This document shows positions 35,516 through 49,200 of a stretch of DNA of 64,000 bases, piece by piece. The translations under genes and the position numbers were made by a program. Under the pieces are notes generated by a model that searched no databases, was not told the origin of the DNA, and was given only the letters and a program-made list of their open reading frames with translations. Position 1 is the stretch's first letter, and the number at the start of each line of letters is the position of its first letter. Source of the DNA: Phoronis australis (Eukaryota; Phoronida; Phoronidae); NCBI GenBank assembly GCA_002633005.1, contig NMRA01000004.1:1420799-1484798 (forward strand), given 5' to 3'.

Positions 35516-38149
35516 TGTGAACTTATCTTAGAAAATATCATGCTGCAGTAGGATAACTGAAATTAAGCTCAGTATTTATGAGCAGCTAGGAACAGAACAA
35601 GAGACGATATAGTTTGTGTAATGTAAATTAATTGTGTATATGGGCCGGAGACCTTTTGTGCAACAAAGAAATAAAAAAATATCACAAACGAGTAACAAAA
35701 CCCAAAGAACGTGGTTAGGACGAAGGCAACTTTACCTGCTCACAACAGGTGAGATCACAAACCGCGGCTGCGTGTGGCCCTGTGAGAACAAAAAACATAA
35801 TTTGTTCTTGGGTTTTTAGTGGTTTTGAAAACTTATACGGTGGCGCGGTATTTTTTTCAGTCTCCTACTTTCACAAGAAAAACACCTGCAGCGTCCAAAG
35901 GTGATGCATTTTTCACTTTATTCAATTCAAGCCAGCTACAAATCAAAAGCTGCAGCTACACTATTCCCTTTGGTCGTGGCTGTGTCGAAGGGGGGCGCTC
36001 GTGTCGACTGGGGTGCAGTTCTTTTGGCCACTGCAAAACGCCTTTCGACATAATAGGGGGAGGACACGACATCTAAAATTAAGCCCATTTTTGAATACCC
36101 TCAATACCACCTCATATTCCGCTAGGTGCTTGACAAAAATCAGTTACCCTCACCACGGAAACCTACTTGCTCTATCACAAAACTCGGATCACAAACCTCA
36201 GTTAGTTCGAGCACAAAGCAAGCACTCTAAATTACAGGTAGACTATCTCTGTTTTTATAAACAAGATTCCTATCGGCAATGAACGCCTTCTAGAAGAGTG
36301 CGAGGGCCGGGGTATCGTGAAAAACACGTATTTCCAAGTAATGAGGTACGACAATTTAACGACTGTCTCATGACGTCCAGCAAATTGTCCTGCTAAACAG
36401 TTGGCAATTTGCCAATATCATGAATTTGTACTTTATCAAAATATCAGTGTGCAGGGCGTAGACATATTTATACATTCCGTGATTATTTCACTCAAATACT
36501 ATTTCACGTTAAGTTCAAAAGTCGCGACATTTGATTTCTTGGTATTTTGGTGAAACAATGGTGTACGAAATTCTTCAAATCAGATTTTGTAAAAAGAAAA
36601 ACAAGGGCACCAATTTTTCGTAAACATAGAAAGAAGTGCACCAAAACATAGAATCCGGAGTAGAAACCAGAAATCGCTGCCAACTAGGTGAGGAATTTCT
36701 CTCCTCAAATGTAAACAACCACTCGTGTCAAAGTGGCCAAATTCATTTTAGTTGCCACTCATCCCCGTCTCTGGATGAATGAACTTTTAAAGCAAATAAA
36801 ATTTCATTTGGCTGTGAATTTTGTGCAAACGGATAAACCAAATAAATGCCTTTGCAACAGTTTCTTTCAAACATATCTAAGAATGACGATTTAAACACAC
36901 CTTCTCCATTACATCCACCAATTTAGAACACAGCATGACTTTCGTCAGTCGGAAGATATCACTAAAATATAAATATTTCGTAACTTTCAGCTCTGTTTGT
37001 GTTTGCTTTATTTCACGATTATTTTTCAAAGTTTCTTAAAAAGTAGACGGGATTTCCGTGGAAACCTCATTGCATTTGGCGGCAGTTGAGCGAGTACCCA
37101 TGATGGAAATCAGTCGTCACTCACTGCGGCGGCCATTTTAGGTGGTGGTGCACCACAAAAAACAAAATTAAACTAAAAATGCGTATTAAATTCAATTTGA
37201 AAATATTTAGAATTGTGTTGAACGACCATTATTTGGGCTTCAGATTCGTTTGAACTAGCTTGCGTTAAAATCCGTTTTATGAGAATTTAAAAGAAAATAA
37301 AGCGAAAAGAGTATCTTTTTAAAATGCAATTCCCAGAATTGGAAAACATATCATGCTTTGAAAAAATGAACTTCCACACAGTACATATACGGAAACGACA
37401 TTACTCACTATGAACTTGAGAATGACCTCAAGGTCAACATATTCGACTGGCATTAGTAACTTTCCGTAAACACATTATAAAATATGAGCAAACTATGAAA
37501 AGTGGTTCTTGGGATATCGCGCTAACACTTTCCAAGTCAAGGTATGTAATATTTATCATGAAATTGATGTAAAAGTACGTGAAGGTTTCAGTGAATTTAA
37601 TACCCCATCGGTAATGCTATAACACTTTGACGATGGGAGCGGATCCAGAGAACGACGTCCAGAGTTGTCAGGACTCCCAGCTCGACATCTTTTGTATTGC
37701 TGCGATGGAGAAATGCAATGCGCCGTCTATGTTTGTACCAGGTCACTATCCATGATCCTGGTTCCGCATCGCGTAACTGTAAACCAAATGTTCAGAACAG
37801 GCTCTTATAATTACACATATCAGATACAGCGCAGGCGTCTATACCCTGGAAGCTTATCTGAAAAAATAGCATAGTTGAACAATAACCCGTTCGCCCATTC
37901 ACCCCCACTAGGTAACATTTCGCCTGTACTCTTATGCAAATGGAATGTCACGTTTTAGTACCCAAACCATAAAAAATGTGGTTAGGCGAGATCTGGCGAG
38001 ACTTCGTGTCGTGACCGAGACGCAACATATTATAAATAGTACAGCATCCTGGATTTCGTGGCCAAAAATTCATAAAATTAAATGTTGATGGAAGTGTTGA
38101 AAAAATCGCTACACTTCCAAAAATTTAAGAGAAGTGGGCAATTATATCC
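35516..38149. other. intergenic, no gene recognised
   Basis: Short open frames only. A possible minus-strand first exon near 37125-37136 is described as a low-confidence observation and not called here. Confidence 0.35.
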
Positions 38150-38720
38150 CCCGTGCGTCGCCGTAGTGGTGACCAGAACTGCTTTCCGTAGAGCACAATT
38201 CTTGCAAGAAAAGCGAGATCACGGAAAACCACGCAAAATGACGCGAGTAAGCTGACCATACTCACCTACTAGGAAATGAACACCACTGGAATAACGTGGG
38301 CGAATGTTGAATGAATCTGGGGAAAGAATTCACTATTCCCGTCCCATATAAGCGAACATTTCTCGCCGCGAGTGTCTTGCGTTTAGGGAACGCAGACATG
38401 TTCTTGCAGAAGACCCGTACGCTCTTACAAAATCACCACACCGCGCGTGCAAGAGTCACGATCGCGAGACGGGTGCGTTCTTGTTTAATTGTACCGAGAA
38501 AAGCGAAATCAGACAGACCACGTAAAAACTGACAAGTATTTTGGGAGTATTCTAGAGACCTTACTACCGTAACCTAGAAAAATGGCGACCACTGAAGATT
38601 GGTCAGCCGGTTGAAATGTTGAATTATGCGATAGAATTCATGAATCATGGGAGTAGATCCAGTGTTTTCAGTCCATAAGCGAAAATTTCTCGCCACAAAC
38701 AGATGGTTTATGCCTTGGAC
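38150..38720 (+). repeat. degenerate tandem duplication (about 300-350 bp)
   Basis: Blocks recur in the same order: AAGCGAACATTTCTCGCCGC (38350) against AAGCGAAAATTTCTCGCCAC (38678), and GAATGAATCTGGGGAAAGAAT against GAATTCATGAATCATGGGAG just before them. GCAAGAAAAGCGAGATCACG (38211) is echoed by GAGAAAAGCGAAATCAGAC (38497). Diverged and without coding homology. Confidence 0.5.
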
Positions 38721-40847
38721 TTACGAAACGTCATTGACTGATATAACTTTCTCACGACTGCTTTCCCACGAAGCGGATTACTTTTTTACAAAATTCCGCA
38801 CCAAAGGGTTCATCAGTAACTTCGTAAGGTCGAAAGTATACAAACGGTTGCTCTTTCCAAATACCAAATCTTCAGCATTTTTACTACTGTCTACAAGTGG
38901 GCTTACATATCCAACTTTTTGCATATATAATCACGATAAAATGGTATCACTTCTTGTAATGTTCCAGGCTTTTATGTCCAGAAATCCTTAAGAAACATGG
39001 AACATGCCCAACCGTGGTGTTTCTAAACAAAACCCGACCAAAGAGTGACTTTTCATGGATACTCCGTTCGTATGGGTTCTTTTTCATGTGTACTCTCCAA
39101 ATGGATGGGTATCTTTATTTTCAAGCTGCACCCTCGAACAGCCAAAAATACAGCCGAGTGCCCCCCGGGACCAAACTGATGTAGCGAACTACATTATGGG
39201 AAGATTTTAGGCCTACTGCTTCATATGAGCAAGATAATACGTCTTAGCATTGGTTGGTGTAGGACACGCATTTTCCCAGTTTCGCAGCAAGTGAAACCTA
39301 AAACCTTAACCCAACTAAATTTTCAATCGCCAAACCAATACATTTAGGAAACGATCATAAGTTACATTTACTAGTCATTAAAATCCTGGCGGAAATTTGG
39401 AACTCACCAAAGGTCAAAGTACAACTGACACGCCCTGGCATTTGGGCTTGAGTTTTGGTCACAAAAACAGGTGTTGATGCACTTCATCAGACTTGGTCTA
39501 CTGACTTGAATATTTTCACGTTTTTAATCATTTTTGTTATGTTTTTTTTCATTTTGACCTTTCTTTTTTAGCTTTGTCTGCATGGAGACAAGATCAAACA
39601 AAATAGCCTTTTTTCACATTTCCTCGAAAAAGTAACAAATTGTGTCCTCGTCCTAGAAATTTTTGGAATACCTGATTAACATACAGTACCATACTCAGAC
39701 TAAACATTGCCACAAAAATTACAATAAAAGATGACAATAATATTTTTTAAATTATTTTCATAGAATGTTCTTAGCAAACCATAACCAGTTCACTTGAAGT
39801 GATTCAAATTAAGTAATTTTGACACAAAGGTCATACTTAGAGGAACATTAAACCTATATTAATTGTTTATTCAAAGAACAAAATGCCCTGTAACACCCCA
39901 CTGTTGTTCAGAATGTCCAAGCCAACTTTGGCATCTTGATAAACAAGCTGGGGAACGGAGGAAATGGGACTAAATGTTCTTTCACACCCGGTTACTTCTT
40001 AACAAAATTTTCCAAAAATGGACAAATAACCAGCGAGAACCCAAGAACAATGTGGGGCATTTGTGTTCTCAGCCTGATTTCGAAAACGAGAAAAAAATCA
40101 GCAAGAACTGACTAAGGGTTGTGGAAACTAGGTGAGAACTGTAAATCTCAAGCCAGTCGCACCAACATGTTATGGCAGGTGCAGACATTCTGAGAACAGA
40201 TTTGGTGCGGCAGGGCCTTTTAAAATGAGTTTGATGTCATCTAAGACATTCGGTTGCATTGTCTTGTTACTCCACCTTTCGCCAAACAAGGATATGTACC
40301 AGAAATTCAAATACATGTGCATCGCAGCCACCAAATTAAAATTGAGGCTAAACAATGACTCCGTCCATGAACTGACTCCATCCAATTTAAAGGTGGCTTT
40401 GGTGTTGGACAATTACATTTTATGGCAACCTCCTGAGATTAGGTCTGGAGCAAAACCAAAACCGAATTGTCAGTTTTCCACAATACCAGAAATCCCTTCC
40501 AATCTCAGTAAGGAACAAGTAGAGGTCAGTTTTATCAGGGTTACTGGTCTGAATCAAAGTAAACGGGGATTTATGGTAGCTTTAAAACTTTGCAATAAAA
40601 TAAACCTCTTCAGCAAAGCCAGCCCTAAGAAAATTTCAAGTACCTTACAGAACTGCCATGTAAAACTGACAATGAATTCCCAGTGAGATAATAGTTGCAT
40701 GAATAGACTTTTTATAGCTAATAAGTTGACAACAAACAACTACCTGTAGATATTTTCCTCTATCATTAGCTAAAAACATTTCCTCTTCAGCAATTCATGC
40801 AAATCATCAATATCACCATCTTAGTTGTAATTAGAACGAAACCAAAC
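38721..40847. other. intergenic/downstream of DHX29, no gene recognised
   Basis: Includes a 185-codon stop-free frame at 40132-40686 (+) without homology; treated as a finding, not as a gene. Confidence 0.35.
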
Positions 40848-40872
40848 TTTATTGTTTGAAACCAATTTTATT
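40848..40872 (-). terminator. two candidate distal poly(A) signals for DHX29
   Basis: AATAAA on the - strand at 40848-40853 and 40867-40872, about 1.9 kb after the DHX29 stop codon. Confidence 0.3.
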
Positions 40873-41094
40873 GCAAATGACATAATTTGAGAGTTGGCCA
40901 ACAGGTGAACCGAAAAAACAAATTCATAAATGAGGATGCTGTACAAAAAGCAGTAGCTTCACAAAAAGTTAGCAAAATATCTCCTCGTTGAAAATCATTG
41001 AAATTTCGAAGCAAAAACGTTGGGCTAAATTTCACGTGATTTACCCTTATGGTAATTCTTCAAACAAGGCACAATATGGCTGCCGATTGAAATT

Positions 41095-41100
41095 TTATTT
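41095..41100 (-). terminator. candidate proximal poly(A) signal for DHX29
   Basis: First AATAAA on the - strand downstream of the DHX29 stop, giving a 3' UTR of about 1.65 kb. Confidence 0.35.
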
Positions 41101-42732
41101 TATCAAATTTCTGCATAGAAATAAGGATTTTTAAAAACTTTTTTAGTCGGTCACTAAGCATGGATGGTATTGTCACAACACAACATTTGGTAATTAAAAG
41201 TTCCCATAATTTGCAGCGACATAATCAGCCTTTGAAAAATGGAAAAATGTTAATTTTTAGAAATTATTTTTGTGTAAAATTATTTGAGAATTAGAGTGCT
41301 TGTCATCTGGTTTACTTTTGGCTTTTTGCCATAACTTCGACCAAGCCTGATGATTTCCAACGAAATTTGCCAACTTTTTTGAACACAAGTTATAAATATA
41401 CACAAGACTTACAAGCCTTCTTACTAATGATTGCTACTTAAATTTACCCTGTGTTCAGGCCTGCATTTGATGTAGCACATAGCGCAGTGTCTCTTCACAG
41501 TTTTCCACCTCATAGCGAAGATAATGCAGCTAAACTTCTATAAATCAGCGATTTTAAAATATTCTCAGCAGTCACTCATTCATAAGCATTCAATCCCTTC
41601 ATGATTGGCCATTAGTGGGGAATGAACCATTTTGATATTTCGTCTAGCAAAATTGCGGATTCCTGGTTACCTTGGAGATGTATTTTCCTGTGTTACTTAC
41701 TGCTCTCTTTTAAAAAATAACAAAATAAAGCTGCAGGCTTACGCCACATTGTGCGGTAAATATGTAACATTCATACCATCAGCACATGTGCCGATAATCA
41801 GACTTATCAGACATTCACAAGGAAATTCAAGTAATCATAGCCAAGAGAAATGTGAAAAACTACAATGAAAAACAAATATCTGGTCTTCAGTTGTACTTAA
41901 AGGTGTACACAAACACGTGTCAAGAATCTAATTCAACCCAGAATAACTTTATCAGTGATTACACATTGAGAGCTGTACTACCATCCTTGTCTTTCTCTGG
42001 GCGCTGTTCTAAAAGCTTTAACCCAGGTTATAATTGCCTTGTTACCAGAGGTCACTGATATCTGACACCAGTCTATTTTGTTAAACTCAAAGGTCTTGTC
42101 CCTCGTACAGCTCACTCAAACAAGTGTTTACTGCAGAGGACCCACAAAGTAATATTACTGCAGGCAAGTATTAAGTGCCCAGCGAAGGCATTCTCACAAG
42201 TGTATGGTAGGACGTGCGGTGAAATTGCATCTCTGCTAAGCAAAAATCCCTGAGCAAGGGTGGGTGCATATTTTATAAAAAACAACCTTATACTAGGTTA
42301 CCTTATCTGCCAAGAAAAACAATGATTGAATTCAAAAGGTCAATGAAAAAAGAACCATGGCAATGCCTGCTTTTGGAAATGACAGCAGGTACCCACATTT
42401 TCAGAAAAAACGTTTACAACAAGGTATAGTGAAGACATGTCAAACGTTTACAACAAGGTATAGTGAAGACATGTCAAACGTTTGTGGGCACAGTTATTTT
42501 CATCAAAAGCACGTCAAAAACACCTGGTACTTCCTCATATATAGCTTGGCTGATAACAGACAATATAGACAACAGTCATTATAGACAATTGCTTACAAAT
42601 TTAGCTTCTAGCAAATGGTAGAAGTTAAAGGTACTGTTTCACAAATGGCTAGTCCATCCACAACATTGTATCTCCTTCTTCAATGTTTTTCAAGGTGATT
42701 TACAACCATTTGTCTGACTGAGTGTTTCCCAA
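41101..42732 (-). other. probable DHX29 3' UTR
   Basis: Region between the stop codon and the first AATAAA. It contains a 34-bp perfect tandem duplication at 42408-42475. No coding homology. Confidence 0.4.
42408..42475. repeat. 34-bp perfect tandem duplication
   Basis: Two identical copies (42408-42441 and 42442-42475) beginning AAACGTTTACAACAAGG, plus an eight-base start of a third. Confidence 0.95.
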
Positions 42733-42785
42733 TTAACTACATTCTTCACTGACTAGCTTAATGATGGCTTTCACAATGGGATCAT
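42733..42785 (-). CDS. DHX29: DHX29 last exon (stop codon)
   Basis: 53 nt after acceptor TTTCTTTACAG. Encodes [16 protein letters not shown] then TAA, matching the vertebrate C-terminus in position and pattern. Confidence 0.88.
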
Positions 42786-42923
42786 CTGTAAAGAAAATAC
42801 AAACTGTAATTTTGTGATTGCATTTCAAATAACCAATAATGTTTCCTCATTCTAACCTTCAGTAATCCATCACAGACACAATGTAAAGCAGGTAGGCACA
42901 CAGACAGAAAAACATAGTCAGGC

Positions 42924-42976
<53 letters not shown>

Positions 42977-43190
42977 CATACACACACAAGCAGGAGACAG
43001 ACAGCAAAAAGGAGACAAACAGTCAGACAGACAGACAGACAAGCAGGCAGACACTCAGAAGGAAACAGAATGGGAGAGAGATGGACAGACAGTCAGAAAG
43101 ACAGAGAGGCACACAGAGTGTCAAACCCTGTAAGACAGACAGACAATCACAGACGGATAAACATAATGACAGACAGACAGACAGACAGAC

Positions 43191-43268
<78 letters not shown>

Positions 43269-46200
43269 TGATGAATTGGATAACGGACACACAGACTGAC
43301 TGACAGACTAAAAGATGAACAGAGCAGTGATAATGAAAACACCTCAAACCCTACTTTTCTTCGTTGAAGACACAAAATGTAAATCAATATATTCTCACCA
43401 CGATAAAAATTTACTGAGTATAATAAATAATACAAAAAATTATTTGGTAATAATATACAGATCATCAGTACAATTTGAAATGCATTATCTTGGAATGCAA
43501 GTCAGCTGTAAAATAATCCAGGGTATGTAATGACTATAAACTATGCTTATGGTAAATTTTTTTCAAATTACAACACAATATGGCGGAACACTGAAATTTT
43601 ATTTCGTCAAAATTTTCGACAAGAGTAAACGATAAGACAATTTTACTTGAAAATTTTATACAGTACAGGTACCATCTGCCATCAAGTATATAAAAATCTG
43701 GATATTTCTGGCGACACACTGAGCATGTGAAAAATGCAAAATTTACAATTTTGTCCATTATTTGAATTTGAATTTAAGGAAACTTTACCGTATTCACCGC
43801 AACTCAATGGAATTTTTACAACTACAGACTAAGGCGTGACAGGCAGATTTGGTGTCCAGGTTCCTGCTAAGTTGCCATAAATTGAACAATATTTATAATC
43901 AGCATAATGTCAATGACAAGCGGTAGACTACACAAACAATGGAAAAAACCCGTACTGACATGTTTGTGAGAAAAAGATCCACCCACACAAGAGTCACTGA
44001 AGGAATGAGTTACTGTATAGCACACAAATGGAAATCATGGTATGACTTAAGTGATGAAACTAGTGGCGACTGCTAAAAATACACAAAAATTTAGTCAAAT
44101 ACTGGAACTTGCTTACTTGAGTAAGCGACGTTGCGTTTGTCTCTCATAGACTGCAGCTTGGCTAGTGGTGTTATTATCATTCTGGCCAATAGGTGGCATT
44201 ATAACCAGCCGACACGGCATCAAGGTCGGGACACTATCCCATAAGTGTGACAGATGGAACCTTAACCCACCTTGTGTATTCAGAGAGGGGCTCTCGATAC
44301 GTTCGCGTAGAACTTCTTTGACACCCCTTCTGAACCAATCCTCCTCACAGTACACTCATGGATGGTGAAATTATAATTTATTAAAATTGTGTGATAAAAA
44401 AATAGCTGAGTCATATGCGTCCCCATAAATAGGATGAGGATGTTATGACATATGCATTTCTAAGGACTGTTTGGTTTCAGTATGTAGGTGTTTGAGCACT
44501 GGGGATCCTTACACTGAAAACCATAGACTACACATGATTTATTACCCTTGGGAGTCTTGTCTTTGGCTTTGGGGGGAAGTAAACGGCTTGTGAATGGTAG
44601 AAATGAAACATTGTTTAAATGTCCTCTTGAAGTGGTCAGACAGTCCCTGGACATAAGGTATCAACACACAATTAGGGGAATTCGCAATGGTGGTTGCCTG
44701 AGTGATGGCTGTCCTTAACATGACCAACGTGGAGAGTTGAAATGCGCCCACGATAGCACCGCAAACCGTATACTTCTATGGGTGTCTTTAGCAACATAAA
44801 AATGGCCATTAGATGGGGCAGAATGGGTCAAACCCATCCGACTTGAGAAGGTGGCATTGTCTCAGTAAAACTCATCATCTGGTGCCATCTCTATAGAAGC
44901 CCATCTGCCAAATTTCGCAAAGATCCTTCAAAGGGTTAAGGTGATACCGCCGTAGATGCAAAAAAGCAAAATTGCCCCTAAGGGACACCACAATAGTCAA
45001 AAACACCCGAAAATCAACATCAGCCAGGGTCTTCGCATCAGAAATACAACTGTCAATTTTTGTAAAGGTCCTTTGAATGGTTTGACAGATAGATAGGCAG
45101 AAGTCAAAAACATATGCAAATGGTCACCAGGTGGCACGGAAAACATCAAATCTGCCCAAAAATGGAATGGCGTTGTCCTCACCTTAATAGAAACCTATTT
45201 GATGAATTTCATGGAAATACATTCATGATCTGCAAAGATACAGACTGACGTAAACGGAAAAAATATTTCGCCAGTAGGGGGCACAGTGGTATTTGGATTA
45301 GTTCAACATTTAGTTACCGTTGGTCGTTGGCTCCATAGGAACACATCTTTCAAATGTCATAAAGCTCCCTCAAAGGGTTAAGGAGATCCGGCCCAGTGCA
45401 AAAAAAGACAAAATCACCACTAAGGGGCCACATAGTAGTCGGACCCGTCCGAGAGTCAACTTCTCATCAGGAACACATCTGCAAAATATTCTTATTAAAT
45501 GATCCTTTAAGCGGTATTGCAGATAGAGGAGTTGACGCCAGAAGAAAGACACAAAAATTACAAAAATGGCCACCAGGTGGAGCAGAAAACATCAGATCTA
45601 TCTGAAAATGTGAAGGCGTTGTTGTCTCTTTAATAGAAACCTATTTACCGAATCTCATGAAACTACATTACTGAAATCCAAAGATACAGAGGCAATATAA
45701 ATATAAAAAACATTTTACTATTAGGGAGCGCAGTTGTATCTGGACCAGTTCGACACTTGTAACCGTTTGTCGACGACTCCATAGGAATACATCTTTCAAA
45801 CGTCACAAAACTCTTTCAAAGGTTTAAAGGATATTCGGCCACAGATGCAAAAGAACAAAATCGCCACTAGGGTAGGACACAGTAGTTGGGCCTGTCCGAA
45901 AGTCGACATCAATCCTGGCCTTCTCATCAGCAACACATCTAAATTTTTATAATGATCCTTTGAGCGGTATGGCAGATAGAAAGGCAGATGCTAGAAAACG
46001 GATGCAATTATAACAAAATGTCTACAAGGAGGCGTAAAATTTGTCAAATCTGTCCGAAAATGGAATGGTATTATTGCCTCCGTATGAAAACCATATTTGC
46101 CAAATTTCATGAAAATCTGCCAAGGAACTCTGAAGATACAAAGGCAAACGTAAAAAAATAAAATTGCCACTAAGGGGCGTAGCAGTATTCAGGGCGATCC

Positions 46201-49200
46201 GAAACTTGTCGTCACCTGTTGTCACCCACATCGGAACACACCTGCCAAATTTCAATAAGATCCTGCAAGGGGTTTAGGAGATACAGCCGCAGATGCCAGA
46301 CGCCCAGACAGAGATGACGGCAATATGCGACCACATTATAAATATGCGGGCGCATAAAATGCAAATGTCACAACATCGTCGCCCTGGTTACGGGGATACA
46401 TATGACTCGGCTATTTTTAGCCACCAAAGCATCACTGGACAGGATTTTAATGCTGATGATGTCACCATTTTTGACTGTGAGGAAGATTGGTTCAGAAGGT
46501 GTGTTAAAGAAGCACTCCACAAACGTATTGAGAGTCGCTCTCTGAATATGAATGAACAAGGTGGATTAAGATTTCATCTGTGACACTAATGGGATAGTAA
46601 TCTGATCCCGATGCTGCGTCGATATTTTAAGTAAAAACTCAAAATTTCGAGTTCGGACTCGAACTCATAGCTTTAATGCTGTTATCATCAGGTGCAAACT
46701 ATGATAACAATCACCCAATGTAAACTGTAACATACTTGAGCACAGAAACATTTGACACTTGTCTTGATTTTGCATTAAAGTAGAGTGGGTGGAAAATTTA
46801 AAAAATAACTTCGAGTTTGATTTCGAGTACGGAGATTAGACCCCTCTATAATTCTAGTCACTGGTGAGTGAAGGTAAGATCAAATATTTAGAAAACTATT
46901 TCATTAACACATTGAAAACATAGCCACATTAAAAGCATACGTATATTAATGATGTGTAACACTCATATATTATATTAAGGCAGCAGTTTTAGGTAGAAGC
47001 CTCATGTTGGAGCTCTTAAGGTGACGTAACACCCTTATTATAAAAATGGCCAAATTTGGCTGATTTTCTAACATCAGGTGAAACTTTCAGATATTATGCT
47101 TTATGCCTTGTAATCAAAACAAACTTCTTAGGAATTGTTTTCACAAATGTTCCATTTTTGCATGAGGGCTATCAAAAATAAGACTTACAATTTTCATGAA
47201 AAATCTTTTAATTCGAATAAAACGAAAACCAAATATTTCAGAAAACTGTATCTTTGCTATCTCACCTTGAACACTTATATGAAATAAAATTTGATCGGGT
47301 GTACCTTTCTTTGTTGCTAAATTTCCCTAAAAAGACGTGGTCCCATGACCCAATTCATGTGACATTGGTAAAAGATCAAAAATCAAATTCTACAGACTTT
47401 CCACTTCAAGAAAATGAGTGCTTTTACTGAGTTAAAATATACAGTTTTCTAGATAGTTTGGTAAACGCACAGGAATTGTTGATAAGGTCCTACATAACCA
47501 CTAAAAATGTGTTATATCTAAAAAACTGTGTATTTACGTAAAGGTAAAGACAACAATGAGTAGACACAAGACTAACACAACATTGTAATGTACAAAGAAT
47601 ATTGGAAAAGATTACCTACCTGTAATACATATTGAGGGGTTCTCCAGTTTGCTTTGTAATAGATCTCGAATCAGGACTCTCAACTCTTTAAATAGAACCC
47701 CTGTTTTGGCAAACGCCTAATAGGAAGAATAAAGTTATGCTCAATCCGTTATATTCAATTGGAAATGCTTTATGTACGTCGCTTTCAATGCATAATCATG
47801 TCTTCTGTAATGATCATTGTCTGTAATTTATGATTTCTGGAAATGACATGAAAAATATGTATTTCAAAATTAACTTGAGGGGATCATTTTATCAAAGATC
47901 ATGTGGCAGATCGTACGAAAGAGGTGATTGCAAATGTGACGTGGCATGTTTTGATAACAATGAAACGTTGTGACTGACACAAATTGGACTACAGCCATAT
48001 TCCTAAACCACTTTTAATACACTTTTGTATACGTCAAGAAAAAAATTAAGAAGCCTTATGCGCCCATCTCCACCACAACACGACCTTTATTTAGAAACAT
48101 CAGAAGCAAAGGTTTGTTAAAATAATTTTTCGTACAAATAACTTCACAAAAGATTGTAATGCCCACCATTTACGTTAACGAGGGTTTAAATATTAAACAG
48201 ATTTATAATGAAAAAAATTAATGGTAAAACAGGGTACAGGAGCTATCCGGATCAAACTCACCCTGAACTGAATCCAGCCATCAACAGATACGACCTTCTC
48301 CAGATGCTGAACATCAATTAATCCGCCAAACAACAGAAGAGGGTAGCCCGATATTAGCGTTGAGTCACGGATATAGACACGTGACAACTTGACCTACAAG
48401 TTTAGTACAGATATAGAGCACAGTATGGAGTCACAACAGAATAATGTAACTAGAGCTACTGCAGTGTCAATTTATTTATTAATGACAGATCATAGATGAT
48501 ACTTATGTGTAAGATGACAATTTTCTTTATTAATGAAAATACTATTAAAGAGAACACTGGTTTCTGCCTATTCTGGGTTCCCAGAGTCTTCCAATAAGAG
48601 CGGGGTCTCTGTAAAGCATGAATCAGTAGAAGTGAGTGTTGTCTTCAATAGCACTTGCATTAAACAGTTCAAGTGCAAATCAAATGTTTCACTGCTAAAT
48701 GTACATATTGTTCATAGTTTTCCTGACTATTTATAGTGCTTTCATTTCTAAATTGAAATTAGATTGAAATTCATATTTTTTTCATTTTGAAATCACAGCG
48801 CTAGGATTATAGTATCAAAACTAATTGTTGACTCGGGTGCTCTACGCAGACTGGGTGAGTTTCAATCACCTATTTTTGGGAAAAAGAATTGACAAAACAG
48901 GGCTTGGTATGACAAATCACAAAAAAGAGGAAAAATTTCCAGGTAGTGTATCGCTCCATAAGGGCTGTTCCAGTAAAATCTGTATGGGAGGGGGGGAAAG
49001 GCACCTTTTTTCGCACCCACCACCCATATTTTTCATTTATTTCTTCAGTCTACCACCCGTAATTTTTTATAAGTTTGAAATGCAACCACCCGTAATTTTT
49101 TTTTTGTTCTTGTGGTTGACTGCACAGGCGCTTGAATTTATCTGTTCCTCCATCACCACTAACGTCATTCATTACTAAGAAAACATATGTTTCTTATATA

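Larger units (their letters stand above)
42786..47619 (-). other. DHX29 last intron (4.8 kb, repeat-filled)
   Basis: Joins phase-1 ends ACAG|GTAGGT and TTTACAG|AT. It holds the GACA microsatellite, the Penelope-like fragments, the 450-bp higher-order repeat and a MITE family A copy. Confidence 0.85.

Noticed and set aside
35819-36282. Overlapping open frames of 85 and 93 codons on the + strand
   Set aside because: Cysteine-containing but with no family pattern, no signal peptide and no exon boundaries; not supported as a gene.
38647-38991. 114-codon open frame on the + strand
   Set aside because: Its start lies inside a degenerate tandem duplication and the peptide has no recognisable domain.
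42782-43465. Several open frames with CLSVCLSV- or DRQTDRQT-type peptides on both strands
   Set aside because: They are translations of the GACA microsatellite and carry no domain; length comes from the repeat having no stops in several frames.
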